Shown: in pieces, positions 10,598 through 22,436 of the stretch | Layout: each line of letters starts with the position of its first letter | Numbering within the stretch: position 1 is the stretch's first letter | From: Oegoconia quadripuncta | Taxonomy: Eukaryota; Arthropoda; Insecta; Lepidoptera; Autostichidae | DNA: 64,000 nt | Direction of reading: 5' to 3' | NCBI GenBank assembly: GCA_949316235.1 | Contig: OX438745.1 | Location: 3,539,001 to 3,603,000 of the forward strand | Made by a program: the position numbers and the translations under genes | Notes under the pieces: generated by a model | Databases searched by the model: none | Seen by the model: only the letters and a program-made list of their open reading frames with translations | Told to the model about the DNA's origin: nothing

Positions 10598-11300
10598 TAG
10601 AAAATGCGTATCCAGTAACAGCTCAAACGATTAAAATCTTTAGGTAGGTAAACTTTGATTTCAAACTAAAAGTAGTTTTTAAGCCCCGTTACATAAAAAA
10701 TATGTAATAACCTTGAAGCCTATGTCTGCCTGTGGCTTTGTTGGGCCGACGTGTTTGAAAACATTTAACACAGTTGATTTGTTTACCTGGATGATTCAGT
10801 GGGGATTTCTGGAATAATTTAATATTTTGCCGACAATACAAAATTTCGATAGTTTGAGGTGGAACTGGTTATGCACTTATGAACTTCATGAAAATTTGAT
10901 GGAATGTATGGGGCTCTGGTCACCCATAATCCCGCCATACACGTAATCCACATTTCGGTAACTTCCGACGGCACACGCTATGTCGGTGCCCGACAAAGGG
11001 CGGGGGGCGCGTGTCAAAGGGCGGGCGGCCCGTGTCAACAGACGGCGGCGCGTTTGACGGACCCGACGCACACGCAGGGCAAAATGAGCGGGGTCCGCGT
11101 CATTTTGGGCGTCGATTATTTTGTCTCTTTTCATTCATGAATTATAGGGTTGTCCAAATTTTCTTAAATTAAATAATTTAATAACTTTGTATGGAAACAA
11201 AAATATGCGTTTTCCCCATTTATCTAATTGGCAATAAAACACTTATCGATGACACTATAACCAACTTTCGGCTTAGTACCCCCTTTCCGACTAACCCTGT
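10598..11300. other. Intergenic with a GC-rich island at ~10960-11110
   Basis: About 150 bp of strongly GC-rich sequence interrupt AT-rich DNA. It contains imperfect tandem copies of a unit with GGGCGGG and CGTGTCAA (near 10985-11050). It is open on both strands for about 80 codons, but neither protein is recognisable. It could be a CpG-rich promoter, a minisatellite or a decayed element; I cannot decide. Confidence 0.3.
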
Positions 11301-11309
11301 ATAAATAAA

Positions 11310-11574
11310 TAATAAATAACCTTAGACATACACACAGCGCCATCTAGTTCCACAGTAAGCAACTATAGGCTTCTGTTGTGAATACTAGATGGTTGATAAA
11401 CTACATAAATTCATTTTTTTTTGTAAATAAATACTTATTATAAATGAAAAACATCCATAACTCGGGTACACATGTCCGTATTCATCACACAAACATATTC
11501 CCCCAGCGGGATTCGAACACGCAACCTTTTGGTATAGGGTAGAGTTGCTAACCACTACACCAAACAGGTCGTCT
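11310..11574 (-). repeat. tRNA-derived SINE, AACAGGTCGTC family
   Basis: Minus-strand copy; read on the minus strand it starts GACGACCTGTTTGGTGTAG, with a tRNA-like A-box and GGGTTCGAAT-like B-box (here altered), then a body ending in CAGATGGCG. It forms an inverted pair with 11947-12215. Confidence 0.7.
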
Positions 11575-11675
11575 AAATTAATGTTGGTGTTTCGTATTTA
11601 AACATATAAAAAAACAGTATTAAGAGTGAGTCTCGATCTAACGCTGCCTTAAATTCATATTTTTTTATAAATTAC

Positions 11676-11942
11676 TAGCTTGCCAGCACGCGGCTTCGCC
11701 TGTGTTGAATAACTTTATCGCAGATGTGTGTTAATTTGTTTATCCGCGGGAATTTTATCGAGATAAAAATGTTCTATGTTTTTCATCGTCACTTTCCATC
11801 AGGTGAGATTGTAGCCAAACGCGAAACCAGTTTTTAATAAAAAAAAAATATATATATATACCGAATTTTATCCAAATCCGTTCATCCGTTACGCCGTGAT
11901 TGAGCAACATACAAACATTCAAACTTTCGTATTTATAATATA
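11676..11942. repeat. Interspersed repeat with CGCGGCTTCGCC motif
   Basis: Starts ACTAGCTTGCCAGCACGCGG and ends in CTTTCGTATTTATAATAT, a widespread repeat pattern of insect genomes. A second copy lies at 53740-54240. It sits between two oppositely oriented SINEs. Confidence 0.5.
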
Positions 11943-11946
11943 TTAA

Positions 11947-12215
11947 CGACCCGTTTGGTGTAATGGTTAGCAACTCTGACCACTATACCAAAAGGTTGCG
12001 GGTTCGAATCCCGCTAGGGGCATATGTTTGTGTGATGAATACGGACATGTGTACCCGAGTTATGGATGTTTTCATTTATAATAAGTATTTATTTACAAAA
12101 AAAATGTATTTATGTATTATATCAACCATCTAGTATCCACAACACAAGCATATAGTTGCTTACTGTGGAACCAGATGGCGCTGTGTGTATGTCTAAGGAT
12201 ATTTATTTATTTATT
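11947..12215 (+). repeat. tRNA-derived SINE, AACAGGTCGTC family
   Basis: Plus-strand copy with an intact-looking tRNA head: A-box in TTTGGTGTAATGGTTAGC and B-box GGTTCGAATCC. The body ends near CCAGATGGCGCTGTGTGTAT. Not a functional tRNA: the cloverleaf is not closed and the body is shared with copies at 11310, 21940, 52650, 61345 and 61672. Confidence 0.75.
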
Positions 12216-12225
12216 ATTTATTTAT

Positions 12226-13530
12226 TTAGTTAGCTTTTGGTAATTGTAATGGTAATTTTTACAGGTTACAGTGATTCTGTACCTATCACTAGGTATTCAC
12301 AATAGCAGAAATATTAAAGTCAACTTCTCAAATACGATACACTGATTAATCCATGTACACCAAAACTCAAAATATACATCCAATAAAAAATTTAAAAAAA
12401 TTGAAACCAATCAACCCAGACACCAACACGTTTTCCGCTACGAGATCTACTGGCAGAAATTATGAAATGAAAATCAATCGGAAATTATTTATGAGATATT
12501 GTGTTTATTTTTCAGAATTCTATGTAGATTGGTTGGTGTAGAACTTTTGGCTTTGTTTATTCATAAATAGAATGTAGTGTATGAATCACCTTTCCCCGAA
12601 CATACGTAAGATAGTCCATACCGATGATTTAGTCAATAAGTGAAACAGACAATAAACGACCATCGTCAGAGCAACTTGTGTTATATTTTGTGTATCTCCA
12701 AGTCCAAAAATAATTTAATAATATTTGTACTTATACTTCAATATTTTTATTACCTACGAAGGTATACCAAAGGTTACGACAAGAACAATCATATGTTGTA
12801 CCTATGACCTGTAAGTACACTTGATACATAGTGTGAAGCCAATTATTTGCATACAAAGAGGTCATACACAGAAATTATAAATTGAAAATCATGTTGTAAA
12901 ATGTGTATTCAAAAATGTAGTTTAATAAATATTATTTTTGATGTTCGAACAAAACGCCTCATCATGCTACAGTACAACACGTAGGTACCTGTACCTACTG
13001 TCTTACTAAGCATATAAAACATTACCAATGAATTTGTTTCATGCTATACTTACGAAATCTATTGTGAATTGTGATTGTGTAAAACGAAATAAGAGAAGGT
13101 CGCTGACCTCAGGTGATTGGAATAGGTACACCTTGTCTTTTCTGTTCTGTATAGTACATAGGTATATCTGCATACGGGGCTATGAAGGGCAGGTTTACAA
13201 CGTCATGCACGAGATGTCGTGTGTAATTTGATGAATCATCCTGATGACTATCGCCGGTTGCTACGAATTCTAATTGTAAGCTCAGTATATTTGTGACTGT
13301 TGACTTTCTGCTTATTCTTTGACGAAGTCCTTTCCCTTTGTTGTGATTTCGAAACGATCGCCTTTTCGTGATGATCTTTGACGTGTGTGACTGACAGATA
13401 CTAATTATACCTCTGTTGTTTACAACAACACATCACCCATATAATACGAGCTAAGTGATCTATTTCACTATATAGTTAGCTGACAACAACAACAAGTTAG
13501 CTGAAGAACAAATTGGCTACCCCTATGTTC
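12226..13530. other. Intergenic, nothing recognised
   Basis: AT-rich. Short frames at 12353 and 13028 have no recognisable content and no supporting splice context. Confidence 0.4.
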
Positions 13531-13534
13531 AGAC

Positions 13535-13960
13535 TAAGCAAAGTTAATACATCATTTGTGGGACACTGTATACGCTTTTATAACCTTATACCTGAGAATA
13601 TCATTAATTACATTAGCAAAAAAGGGTTATTATAAAATTAGTGACTACCTGAATGACAAACACGCTTGGTGTACTTCGATCAGCTCCCCAAAATTATAAA
13701 ATTGTATTAGTTATATACTTTATTTAAAAAAAAAAAGAACAACAATGATCCTGTGGGTTTCTTGCGCCGCTTCTTTTCCCACAGATGAATTCCCTTTCCG
13801 AAGCGGTAGTAGCTTGGACATACCGACTGACAGATAAATGCAATAAACTTTTTTTATTTCCAGTAGATTTAAATTGACATTCAACAAATGATATCATGTA
13901 TCTTACGTTGAAATAAATACTTGAAGTTTGAAGTTTGAAGTTTGACATCTTATAGCAAAT
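13535..13960 (+). repeat. LINE ORF2 C-terminus and 3' UTR, degenerate
   Basis: Plus-strand translation in pieces gives FYNLIPENI and GYYKISDYLNDKHAW, typical of the end of non-LTR retrotransposon ORF2. The 3' UTR follows (CTTGCGCCGCTTCTTTT, GAAGCGGTAGTAGCTTGGAC) and ends in repeated GAAGTTT. Related pieces lie at 53160-53330 and 62215-62460. It abuts the 3' end of the dehydrogenase gene. Confidence 0.65.
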
Positions 13961-13969
13961 CCGTCTTAA

Positions 13970-14697
13970 CTAAATCCTTGGATCGCTATCCTCTAACTTC
14001 ACCATCTTTTCAGACAACTCCCACAGCTTTCTTGCCTTCCCTACATCACTTACACTATTAGATACGGAACTCTCACGACAATCCGAGTAATACTTCCCAT
14101 TTATCTTGCTTAAAGTCTCATCAACAGCCAACATAACTGTCGTCTGACAACCCTGTACGGGGTTCTTGAAGAACGCCTTAATTATCAACGCTAAACCCCA
14201 GCTTAAAGGCGCAGGTACTGATCTCCAAATTCCCGTATCTATCAATCCTGGATGCAAGCAGTTCGCGGTAACACCAGTACCTTCCAATCTTCTGGCCAAC
14301 TCTCTCGTAAAGTGTATATTTGCTGCCTTTGAAGCGTAGTACATATAAGCTGGGAAACTGTCCACTGGATTGGGATTTTCCAGATTGACGGATGCAAGAC
14401 GGTGTAACGAAGATGCGACCACAACAATTCGGGAAGGTGCTGATTTCTTCAATAAGTCTATCAGGAGGTGTGTCAACAGGAATGGGCCGTAGTGGTTAGT
14501 CGCCATGGTCATCTCAATGTCTTCAACCGAACGGTTCTTTTTGAAGGTTTCCGCGTAGCCAGCGTTGTGGATTAGAACATCTAACTGCTGTTCCGTTTTG
14601 TTGATGTCTGCGGCGAACTCGCGAATAGATGCAAATGAGCTCAGGTCGAGTTTCTTGACGATGACTTTGGTATTCTTTGTCGAGTCGATGATTTCAT
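13970..14697 (-). CDS. SDR gene, exon 2 (catalytic half)
   Basis: Begins at the acceptor TTTAATTTCAG (plus positions 14698-14708) and ends at TAG (13970-13972). Encodes the NAG, Ser and YxxxK catalytic motifs. An open frame continues upstream of the acceptor, but that part is intron. Confidence 0.9.
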
Positions 14698-16821
14698 CTG
14701 AAATTAAAGTTTCTATTCTTATAGGTATAAAGAACAAAAATGACGAGATAAACGACGTCAATACGTTTCCGTTTTCTATCTTGGGGATGCATCATTCATC
14801 AGACCTTCATAAAAAAATTTAAACACCAAGACACAGAATAGATAATAGTACCAAGATTAATTGAATCCTTCATGGTTGGGGACTTCACATGTCTTTGAAT
14901 TTTTATTCAGGCATGCAGGTTTCCTGACGATGTTTTCCTTCACAGTTTAAGAGCAGTCGGATAAATGTACATAAGTAATTAAATTAAATTTAAAACTTAT
15001 TGGTACATGGCCTGCCTGGGAATCGAACCCAGACCTCCTGAATTGGTAGACCGCGTCCAAACCGCAGAACCACCGGCCTTCATGGTTAAATTAATATTTT
15101 TCCAAAGAAATCAATTCGAATTGTGTAGTAAAACTTCTATTATGTACCATGTAATAGTCAAATAAATAATATGAAATATGAAACAAGGATTGCAATAATA
15201 ATCGGACCTAGGTGTAATAAATTGTCTCACTTAGTTTCTTTTAATGTTAACCATCGTAAAACCTTAACATTAATTGCTGGCACAGCAACAGTGCTGTTCG
15301 ACGGCTAAGACAACAAAATCCAGTACCCTGACCTATAGACAAGTGGCAAACGTTTCTATAACAACAAACACTAACGCTACAGTTCTAGCAGCTGATTGGT
15401 TGTCAACTTTATATGACTTATTGACATACAATCAGCTGCGAGATATGAAACGTTAGAGTTTGTCGTTATAGAAACGCTCGCCACTTGGTTAGATGGGCTT
15501 ATCTACTAAAATGTGGCGAGAAGGGATCGTGAGGCGGTTGCTGCTGCTTTAAGATATTGAGAATTGAGAGAGAAGAATTGAGAACCCGTGACTATGAATT
15601 CACACTAAATTATGCTGAGCACCTAGTGATCCGTTTTATTTTTTTTGTTATTGTATGTTAATTATGAATGTATGTCGTTGTCTCAATCTTTTGTAAGCTA
15701 ATTCGCATATTTATTTACTTATTTATTCCAATCTACCGACAGTCTATTTGAGTACCTATACTGCATTTGAATACACATAATACCTACATGACAAAAAGAA
15801 TGACATTATTCACTGACGCGCACAGTAAATATGCTTGTCTGGTTGTTCTCTTTTATACCAGTGTCTCCTCGTAGGTAATAGCTGAAAATCAGTGTTTTGC
15901 TCTCTGAGCAATTATACACACTGAGCTATGACCCATTTGTACGGCTGTAGCACACACATTCTCTAGTGTATCCTGATGTTATGAATTGTTATAAAATATG
16001 TTTATCCAATTGCTTTGGAACTTATGGTATGTGTGTGACTGGAGATACAAATAAACGATTTATCTATCTTCTTCTTATTTTTGAGGATGGCAACCAGTCA
16101 ACCACACTGTCGAGGGACATTACTGCCAGTTTCGAGTGAAAAAAATTTATTTCTCTTATTTCTTCAGTTTATAAGTCAGTCTCAGTCAAAACAAGTAAGT
16201 CGTCGTATACTTTGCGTATACAGAGTCTAGTCACGGTCAAGTCATTCTTCAGTAAAGTGGCAGAATGCTTTACAAAAGATTTTGGCGGCTTCATGTGGGA
16301 ACCCGAAAGCTCCGTTACGCACTTTAATTTACACTTCCTTTCACCTGTACACCAACACTAACGTTTGCTGCACAATATTCTGCCATTATTAAGCTTCAAA
16401 AGTTAGAATGCACAAATTATAAGAATTATAAAGAGAAATTCAACTTCACTCGCCGAGATCCCGCTAAAAAGCCATTTATCTATCTAATCTACTAACTTTA
16501 CTACCAGGTAAGAGGATCCAAACTCATACCTTTGACCTTCTCAGCTGCTTCAATATTTCTGCACGCCATAATGACTCTTGCTCCCCTCTTCGCTAGCTCC
16601 TTTGCTGTTTCCTTCCCTATTCCACTGGTGCACCCCGTCACGATCACGGTCTTTCCGTCCATTCTGGTCGTCAGTGTGAATTTGCCGCAGGTGTACTGCG
16701 CATAGAATCCAATCGCGAGGAGTAGGCCGATAAGTCCGAGGATCGCGAGTAGACCGAGTAGGAGGAGAGCAGGGAAGAGCCAAAATAGGTAGCCTGCTCT
16801 CCAAGCTTCTGCGACGAGCAT
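13970..16821 (-). CDS. Short-chain dehydrogenase/reductase, retinol-dehydrogenase type (two exons)
   Basis: Host gene on the minus strand. Exon 1 is 16821-16530 and exon 2 is 14697-13970, joined by a phase-1 intron (donor AAAG|GTATGAG, acceptor TTTAATTTCAG|AT), giving 339 aa. The N-terminus (about 1-45) is a long hydrophobic membrane anchor. The Rossmann fold follows with TGCTSGIG (cofactor binding), HNAG, the catalytic Ser in VVASS and the YxxxK motif in YYASK. SDRs of this type reduce or oxidise retinoids, steroids or other lipids with NADP(H) at the endoplasmic reticulum; the substrate cannot be told. A pyrimidine-rich acceptor (TTCCTTTCCAG) stands just 2 bases before the ATG, so a 5' untranslated exon probably lies upstream. 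All expected motifs are intact. Confidence 0.9.
14860..15080 (-). repeat. tRNA-derived SINE, GCCTGCCTGG family, in SDR intron
   Basis: Minus-strand SINE with a tRNA-like head (B-box GGTTCGATTCC-like) and body around AAGTAATTAAATTAAATTT. A second copy is at 19660-19890. Confidence 0.6.
15340..15487. mobile_element. Fold-back (MITE-like) palindrome in SDR intron
   Basis: Nearly the whole 148 bp is an imperfect palindrome: CAAGTGGCAAACGTTTCTAT at the left pairs with ATAGAAACGCTCGCCACTTG at the right. An inner arm pair (CAGCTGATTGGTTGTCAA against TTGACATACAATCAGCTG) closes on a short loop. Confidence 0.65.
16130..16420 (-). repeat. Unclassified interspersed repeat
   Basis: About 290 bp matched in inverted orientation at 30570-30850, including TTTTGGCGGC, GGGAACCCGAAAGCTCCGTT and GTCACGGTCAAGTCATTCTT. 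No coding content or terminal repeats were recognised. Lies in the SDR intron. Confidence 0.55.
16530..16821 (-). CDS. SDR gene, exon 1 (membrane anchor and cofactor site)
   Basis: ATG at 16821. Encodes the hydrophobic anchor and TGCTSGIG. It ends one base into a codon at the donor GTATGAG (16529 downward); the split codon is completed by exon 2, keeping the family's alignment. Confidence 0.9.
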
Positions 16822-16825
16822 GGCT

Positions 16826-17489
16826 GGAAAGGAAAAACGTTAGCTAAATAATATGTTCACTCGTTTAATTTACCAAGTGCTCAATGTAACGCCGTGAGCC
16901 ACAATTAATGAAAGTGGCTTCAGATTAATACTTTTAAAATTTTAATTAAGTGAACTTAAAGAAAAAAATAAATAAAACCCGATTACGATTATAAATATCT
17001 ACCTAAAATCAGAAATAAGACATTCAATTGTTTTAGGCCGGAGTAAGAGGCGTCTATGCGGTTCCTGGTAGTTAATATTTTTTTTCTTGGAATATGTAAC
17101 TGATGTATTAGGGTTAATTTGCTTACGCGATTATCGCCTCTGGCCTAAAACAACAAGGTAGAGGGATCGTAGTACCTAGTCGGGTATATTTTTTAAAAGT
17201 TGTTTTTTTATAAAAACATTGCTGAAAGCATCAGCCATATTGGATGAAAGTGTCAGCCATATTGGATTAATCATGATAACATAATCCCTATGACTCACCC
17301 GGGACTACTAGGTACGACGCCTCATCTGTCCAATCAGCAAGAGAGGTAAAAATAAAGATATAGTATCCTAACACAAGTTTTAAGAAGCTTAACATGATAC
17401 TCTCACAATTGTGTAAGTACAAGATTGTTATGCTTGAATGAAAATAAATATTTTGAATTTTGTATTTGAATTTGAACTGTGATGCCTGT
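16826..17489. other. Intergenic, upstream of the SDR gene
   Basis: A pair of GGATGAAAGTGTCAGCCATATTGG-like direct repeats occurs near 17230-17265 and a GCCTAAAACAA / TTGTTTTAGGC pair near 17030 and 17145 (inverted, about 110 bp apart). No gene or promoter can be defined. Confidence 0.35.
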
Positions 17490-17925
17490 TAGGATACTGA
17501 AACGTGGTCTCTCATTATGGGCCTCATAAAAAAGCTCAAGGTCACGCAGCGAGCTACGGAGAGGACGATGCTCAAAACAGGAATGAAGGAATACGAAGAA
17601 GAAAGTAGCTGACTGACATAGCTCAGGGGATTAGTAAGTTTTCAACTTTTATTTCGATAAAGAGACACGTCTACTTGCATTCGCACATTATTTTATGTAT
17701 CTAGATATTTAAGTTGAAGTGGCTGTGGGCAGAGCACATAGCTCGAAGAACTGACGGCCGGTGGGACGATAAAGAGACCACGCACCGGCAGCGTAGCGTA
17801 AGACGTCCACTTACAAGGTGGATGGATGACCTCATGAAGGTCACGGGAAGTCGCTGTCAACAGGTCGCTCGGAAATCTATGGGGAAGCCTTTCAGCAGTG
17901 GACGTCCAGTGACTGATAGGATGAT
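17490..17925 (+). repeat. RTE-type LINE, ORF2 C-terminal fragment
   Basis: Translation around 17714-17900 gives KWLWAEHIARRTDGRWDDK and RRPLTRWMDDL, typical of the end of RTE/BovB-like endonuclease-reverse transcriptases. Only the C-terminal part is present, with stops upstream. Confidence 0.75.
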
Positions 17926-17969
17926 AAAGCCTCGTGCGGAAATCTAGTATGAACAGACGCTAGGTTCGC

Positions 17970-18225
17970 GTGAGGCACGACAGCGTTCCCTACGGAGGAT
18001 GCGTCACACGCCCTTCGAGAATGGGCCTCCCGTTGTAATTGGGGATCCTGGACCCGCTTAAGCGTTCCCAGGTCCTTCCTACTGCCGAAGAAGGTCGCCG
18101 CGGGGTTTTAGTGGGTATCTCTCCCGACAGGGAGGAGAATCCCACATAACCGTCTCGCCGTCCCCCAGGCGTGCAGTAAGCGTAATGCGTTTCCCCGCGT
18201 CGAAAAAAGAAAAAAAAAAGGTTCG
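17970..18225 (+). repeat. GC-rich retroposon 3' tail with poly(A)
   Basis: GC-rich stretch (AGGTCCTTCCTACTGCCGAA; ATCCCACATAACCGTCTCGC) ending in an A-rich run at 18203-18220. It is probably the 3' UTR of a non-LTR element rather than a gene. Confidence 0.45.
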
Positions 18226-18230
18226 CGTAG

Positions 18231-19123
18231 TTTATCATAGAATCAGTGTATAGTGAGGAGAATATGTTATATATAACTTTAATAATTTCCGCGTATTACC
18301 ATCTTCCTCATTACCTCGGAACAGTTTTCTATCAACTTTTAGCGATCTGTGGTAGACGTATAAATAGCAAAGACCAAACTTATTCATTAAATAGCGTAGT
18401 TTGTTCCATACAATAACATTAGACCCGTTAACCCTTTGACGCATACGTCATAAGGAATTCCTCATAAGGAATGGTCTAGAAATGGGTTCTAATTTTGTAG
18501 CCTACTATATCATAAATTTATTAATAGGTACCTTTTCTAATAATAATAATATACCGAGCCACCTTCTCCCCTAAGGGATTTGGGGCTTGCTGATGTACCA
18601 ACCGGAAGGATGAGAGAGGGAACCCGATAATTAAAATAATATAATATATAAGAAACATATAGGTACAAGGAAGTAATTTACGCCAAAATAGGTATAAACC
18701 TAGAGGTAGAGGTATAAAACTAAACCTGTACTATAGCGTCAACTGTCTCATAAGTAGGTATTTTGTTTGGAAACATAAAAATATCGTAAATGACATAAAG
18801 CGTGACTTTTAATCCCACGGAAAAACTGTAAACAAAGTTATGTCACTGTCAAAGTGACATTTCAGGACTTATTAAAACAAGGGCCTCCAGAAAAATACAA
18901 CTTACCTACGAAAAATCACTTTTTTTACTGTATTACATTTTACGAAAGAAATTTAAATAAAATTAAAGATTATAATAATATTAAACCTCTTTATCGGCAT
19001 ACTAAATTCGTACAAGGTCCTATGAAGTCTCTGACACCTAAACTAGGTACAATTTAACCTTTACGGTTACGGATTACGGTTGAAGGTCGTTAGGTCAATA
19101 ATCTAGTCGGATCGGAATCTAAT
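18231..19123. other. Intergenic, nothing recognised
   Basis: Mostly AT-rich; a repeat scrap (CCACCTTCTCCCCTAAGGGA) near 18560. The 67-codon frame at 18854 has no recognisable content. Confidence 0.35.
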
Positions 19124-19536
19124 CTTGATTCGGATGTACACCAACTAAACTAAAACCAGTTTTGGAGAGGTGCCGTCGCATCGTACTGTTCCAGGGAGAA
19201 AGGGACAGTACTACTTTAAATAAATAAATAAAATAAAAATAGTTTATTTCAGGATTAGACCCATATTTTGGTTAGCAACTTAAAAATAAATAGGAGTAAG
19301 TTAGTAACTTAAATCTATAATAACTGTGAACAGAAGGGACCATACGACTGCTGCGGCACAATCAGCACTATTTGGATGTGTGCAAGCGTATCCAGTGCCG
19401 CAGCATCACGGAATCCCACCTGTCCGCCAGTGTGCTTAGGATGGTGATGGAGCTGCCGCGCACGCGCTTCAAAATCGACGCGATTTTAAAACTGGTTTTA
19501 GTTTAGTTTAGTTGGTGTACATCCGAATCGACACCA
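19124..19536. mobile_element. TIR element, second copy
   Basis: Same ends as 1417-2077: CGGATGTACACCAACTAAAC at the left and GTACATCCGAATCGACACCA at the right. The left tip is altered. The middle differs from the first copy. Confidence 0.55.
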
Positions 19537-19549
19537 ATATGTCCTGCAC

Positions 19550-19890
19550 TTGACGTACTTTCTGTTTTATTACTATACATAGTACCATGGTCATCATCAT
19601 CATCAGCCCGTAAACATCCCACTGCAGGGATAATTATAGGCCTTCTCTCGTATAATGAGGGAGTATTGGCCATAGTCCTCCACGCTGGCCCAATGCGGGC
19701 TGGGGACTTCACATGCCTTTGAATTTTTATTTCTCAGGCATGCCGGTTTCCTCCGGTTTTAGCAGTTGGATAAATGCACATAAGTAATTAAATTAAATTT
19801 AAAAACTCATTGGTACAATGGCCTGCCTGGGTATTGACCCGGACCTCCTAAATTGGGAGACCGCGTCCTAACCGCTGGGCCACTGACGGT
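19550..19890 (-). repeat. tRNA-derived SINE, GCCTGCCTGG family
   Basis: Second copy of the SINE at 14860-15080, with a longer body that includes ATAGTCCTCCACGCTGGCCC. A related scrap lies inside the Polinton at 47540-47700. Confidence 0.55.
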
Positions 19891-20168
19891 CCTTATTATT
19901 AGTACCATGGTATTACGTACCATATCCATTACAAATTCTTAGATTATGTATGCACAATATCATTCATCTATCCATCACGGTTGCATGCACTGATGACAGT
20001 AAAACGCAATAATACTTGGACTATCATAATGATACATCCTGAATGTACGTGATATGCCCGCCCATTACTAAATTGCTCAAGTAATTATGTAAGTGGCAAC
20101 ATAATTAATTGTGATATGATTAGCACCAGTTTACTTACGACAGTTATCCGGTTCAAATTAGTTTCTAA

Positions 20169-20940
20169 GGCCCGTATTAATAAACCAATCTCAAGACAAG
20201 TCTTGAGGCTGTATTAGCCGAAATGCATCTTACAATACAATACAATACAATACAAATACTCTTTATTGCGCAAAATAATTCACAATAATTTTGATGATAA
20301 CAATAGAACACAATTAGGCGGTCTTATCACTAAAAGCGATCTCTTCCAGACAACCCACAGCTACGGGACATTTGTAGGTAGAAAAACAGGTAGGGTGCAT
20401 GCATAAATATAATAATAATATCATATTAATTGACTTAATTATATAAATATATACATAAATAAATAAATAAATAAATAAATATATATATATATATAAATAA
20501 ATATGTAGAAATACTTAATATATAGTATAAAACACAATCACTAGAAGCACTTATAGATAGTCAACTAATGTTCTCGAGGCGGGAGTCAACGAAAAGAAAA
20601 AATTCAGAGACCTAAGTAGTGGTTTTTGACTTGACATTTAAAAATATTTAATGATTGAGCTTTCCTAAGTCTTAAGAAGTTGACGCTATCTCAAGCTCCG
20701 TGGTAATTTATAAACCAATCTTGAGGTCTACTCAGCTGAGACCACTTCTCAAGTATTCCCCTCAGCGACGAATGAAAGATAGTCTTAAGTTTCGTTTATG
20801 CGCACGTATCAAGTGAGTACTGCTTGAGTAGGTGTGCACGTGCGTTTCAGGTCTCAAGTAAGGTTTATTAATCAACACGTTTACTTGAGACCAGTCACAA
20901 GACTGTTCTCAATCTTGAGAATGGTTTATTAATACGGGCC
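20169..20940. mobile_element. Harbinger-like MITE interrupted by a LINE tail
   Basis: The ends are GGCCCGTATTAATAAACC and its inverted counterpart. The copy is split at about 20233 by a LINE 3' end and resumes at TCTTAAGAAGTTGACG near 20669. Flanks TAA (20166-20168) and TTA (20941-20943) are the decayed or asymmetric target site. Confidence 0.7.
20234..20668 (-). repeat. LINE 3' end nested in MITE
   Basis: Starts with repeated ATACA units (reverse complement of a TTGTA-type tail) and ACTCTTTATTGCGCAAAATA. It matches 54958-55135 and contains TA-rich microsatellite near 20455-20500. TCTTA on both sides suggests a target duplication. Confidence 0.6.
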
Positions 20941-20943
20941 TTA

Positions 20944-21939
20944 ATGTGTTCAATATCATAGAATATTTGAAATAAAACCAAATTTTTGGTTTCCAACGTC
21001 TTTGCTGGAGTAAAGTTTTATAAGTATTTCGTTCTCGCAGCTCAGAGAAATTCCACAAGCAGGTACCTACTAAGCTAATCATTCAAAAACCTGAGAAATA
21101 TTTGCCAGAAACCTGACACGCTTGTTTTTTCAGGTCGTTGAATGATAACAACAAAATAAATCCGTTGTACTCAAATTCTGTATCAATGCAAAATTAATGT
21201 ATTGCCTTTTTGTACAATAAAGCGTTTACAAACAAACAAACAAATCCATTTCTTTTCTTCTTCCCACCCATCTGGCGGCAACAATTTAACATTTTAATAT
21301 GCATGCTATTTAATTTATAATGCATGCATGAACCATATAATTATCTATAGCATGTAGTATTTCATCGCTAACTTGACATGCATATTTTTTAAATGTCAAA
21401 ATAAAATGACTTACAGTTCGAAGTACCTAAATCTGCCTTCCTTCGTACAGTAGGTACTATCCACACAGCGCTATTGATTAATATAAATACAATGTTTATT
21501 GAATGTTTAAATTAACACTCAAAATGGATAACGTCACACGGAACGCGACTACACAAACAGGTATTGTGATGTGAACTGAATGAACTTAACTCTGGGAAAT
21601 AACTTCTGCGCACGTGGATACTTTTGGTATGCGCGGACTCACGACGACACGTATGTTCGTGATGCAAGAATACACAAAGGAGAATTCAACAATTTTGTAA
21701 TGTCAAAAAATTGTGCTGAAAACGTGCCCAAAAGAAAAGTGCCATTGTAGTTCAACATTTTAAACCATTCTGGCGTCACATGTTACTGGAATCCTCATTC
21801 TCATACGCAGAGACCGATTTACCTATGATGATAATTTATTATCCCAAAAAACCGAAATATACAAGTGCCATAAATAGTAGGTATCTACTTCAAAAACAAA
21901 GAAGTTCTGCCGGCCGTTTTGTTCTCCTTGTGTGTCATT
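20944..21939. other. Intergenic, nothing recognised
   Basis: A possible LINE tail end (TTGTACAATAAAGCGTTTAC with repeated CAAA) lies at 21205-21245. The 70-codon frame at 21780 has no recognisable content. Confidence 0.35.
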
Positions 21940-22122
21940 GTATAAATAAATATCCTTGGACATATACACAACGCCATCTAGTTCCACATTAAGCAACTAT
22001 AGGCTTGTGTTGTGGATACCAGATGGTTCATATACTACACAAATATATGCCCATAGCGGGATTTGAACCCGCAACCTTTTGACATAGCAGTCAGAGTTTC
22101 TAACCACTACACCAAACAGGTC
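21940..22122 (-). repeat. tRNA-derived SINE, AACAGGTCGTC family
   Basis: Minus-strand copy with intact-looking head (GCGGGATTTGAACCCGCAAC as B-box arm) and shortened body. Confidence 0.65.
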
Positions 22123-22436
22123 GTCAGAATACCTGAATGTATAGAATGCTATACATTCCATCTTCGCGAACAAAATTGGCCGATCTGTAGTTTTTGTCCG
22201 GCCTACAAAATGTCAGTTATATACGCTGCCCCTTTGTACAGTCACTTAAAATATTGAATAACTCTTATACTACAGTGGCAATATTTTTTCCTTTGGATAC
22301 TATTTGGCACTATTTTAGTACTACTTTTTTTACACTATCAAAATAGCTGAATTCCACTTAGTGTATTCTAGCTTCACGGACGTCTTCTCACGACACTTCC
22401 ACTATGAGCGGGTTTCTCTGCGTTCACAACTCCGAT

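Noticed and set aside
11947..12021. Possible tRNA gene
   Set aside because: A- and B-boxes are present, but the head is followed by the SINE body and recurs in many copies; the cloverleaf is not complete.
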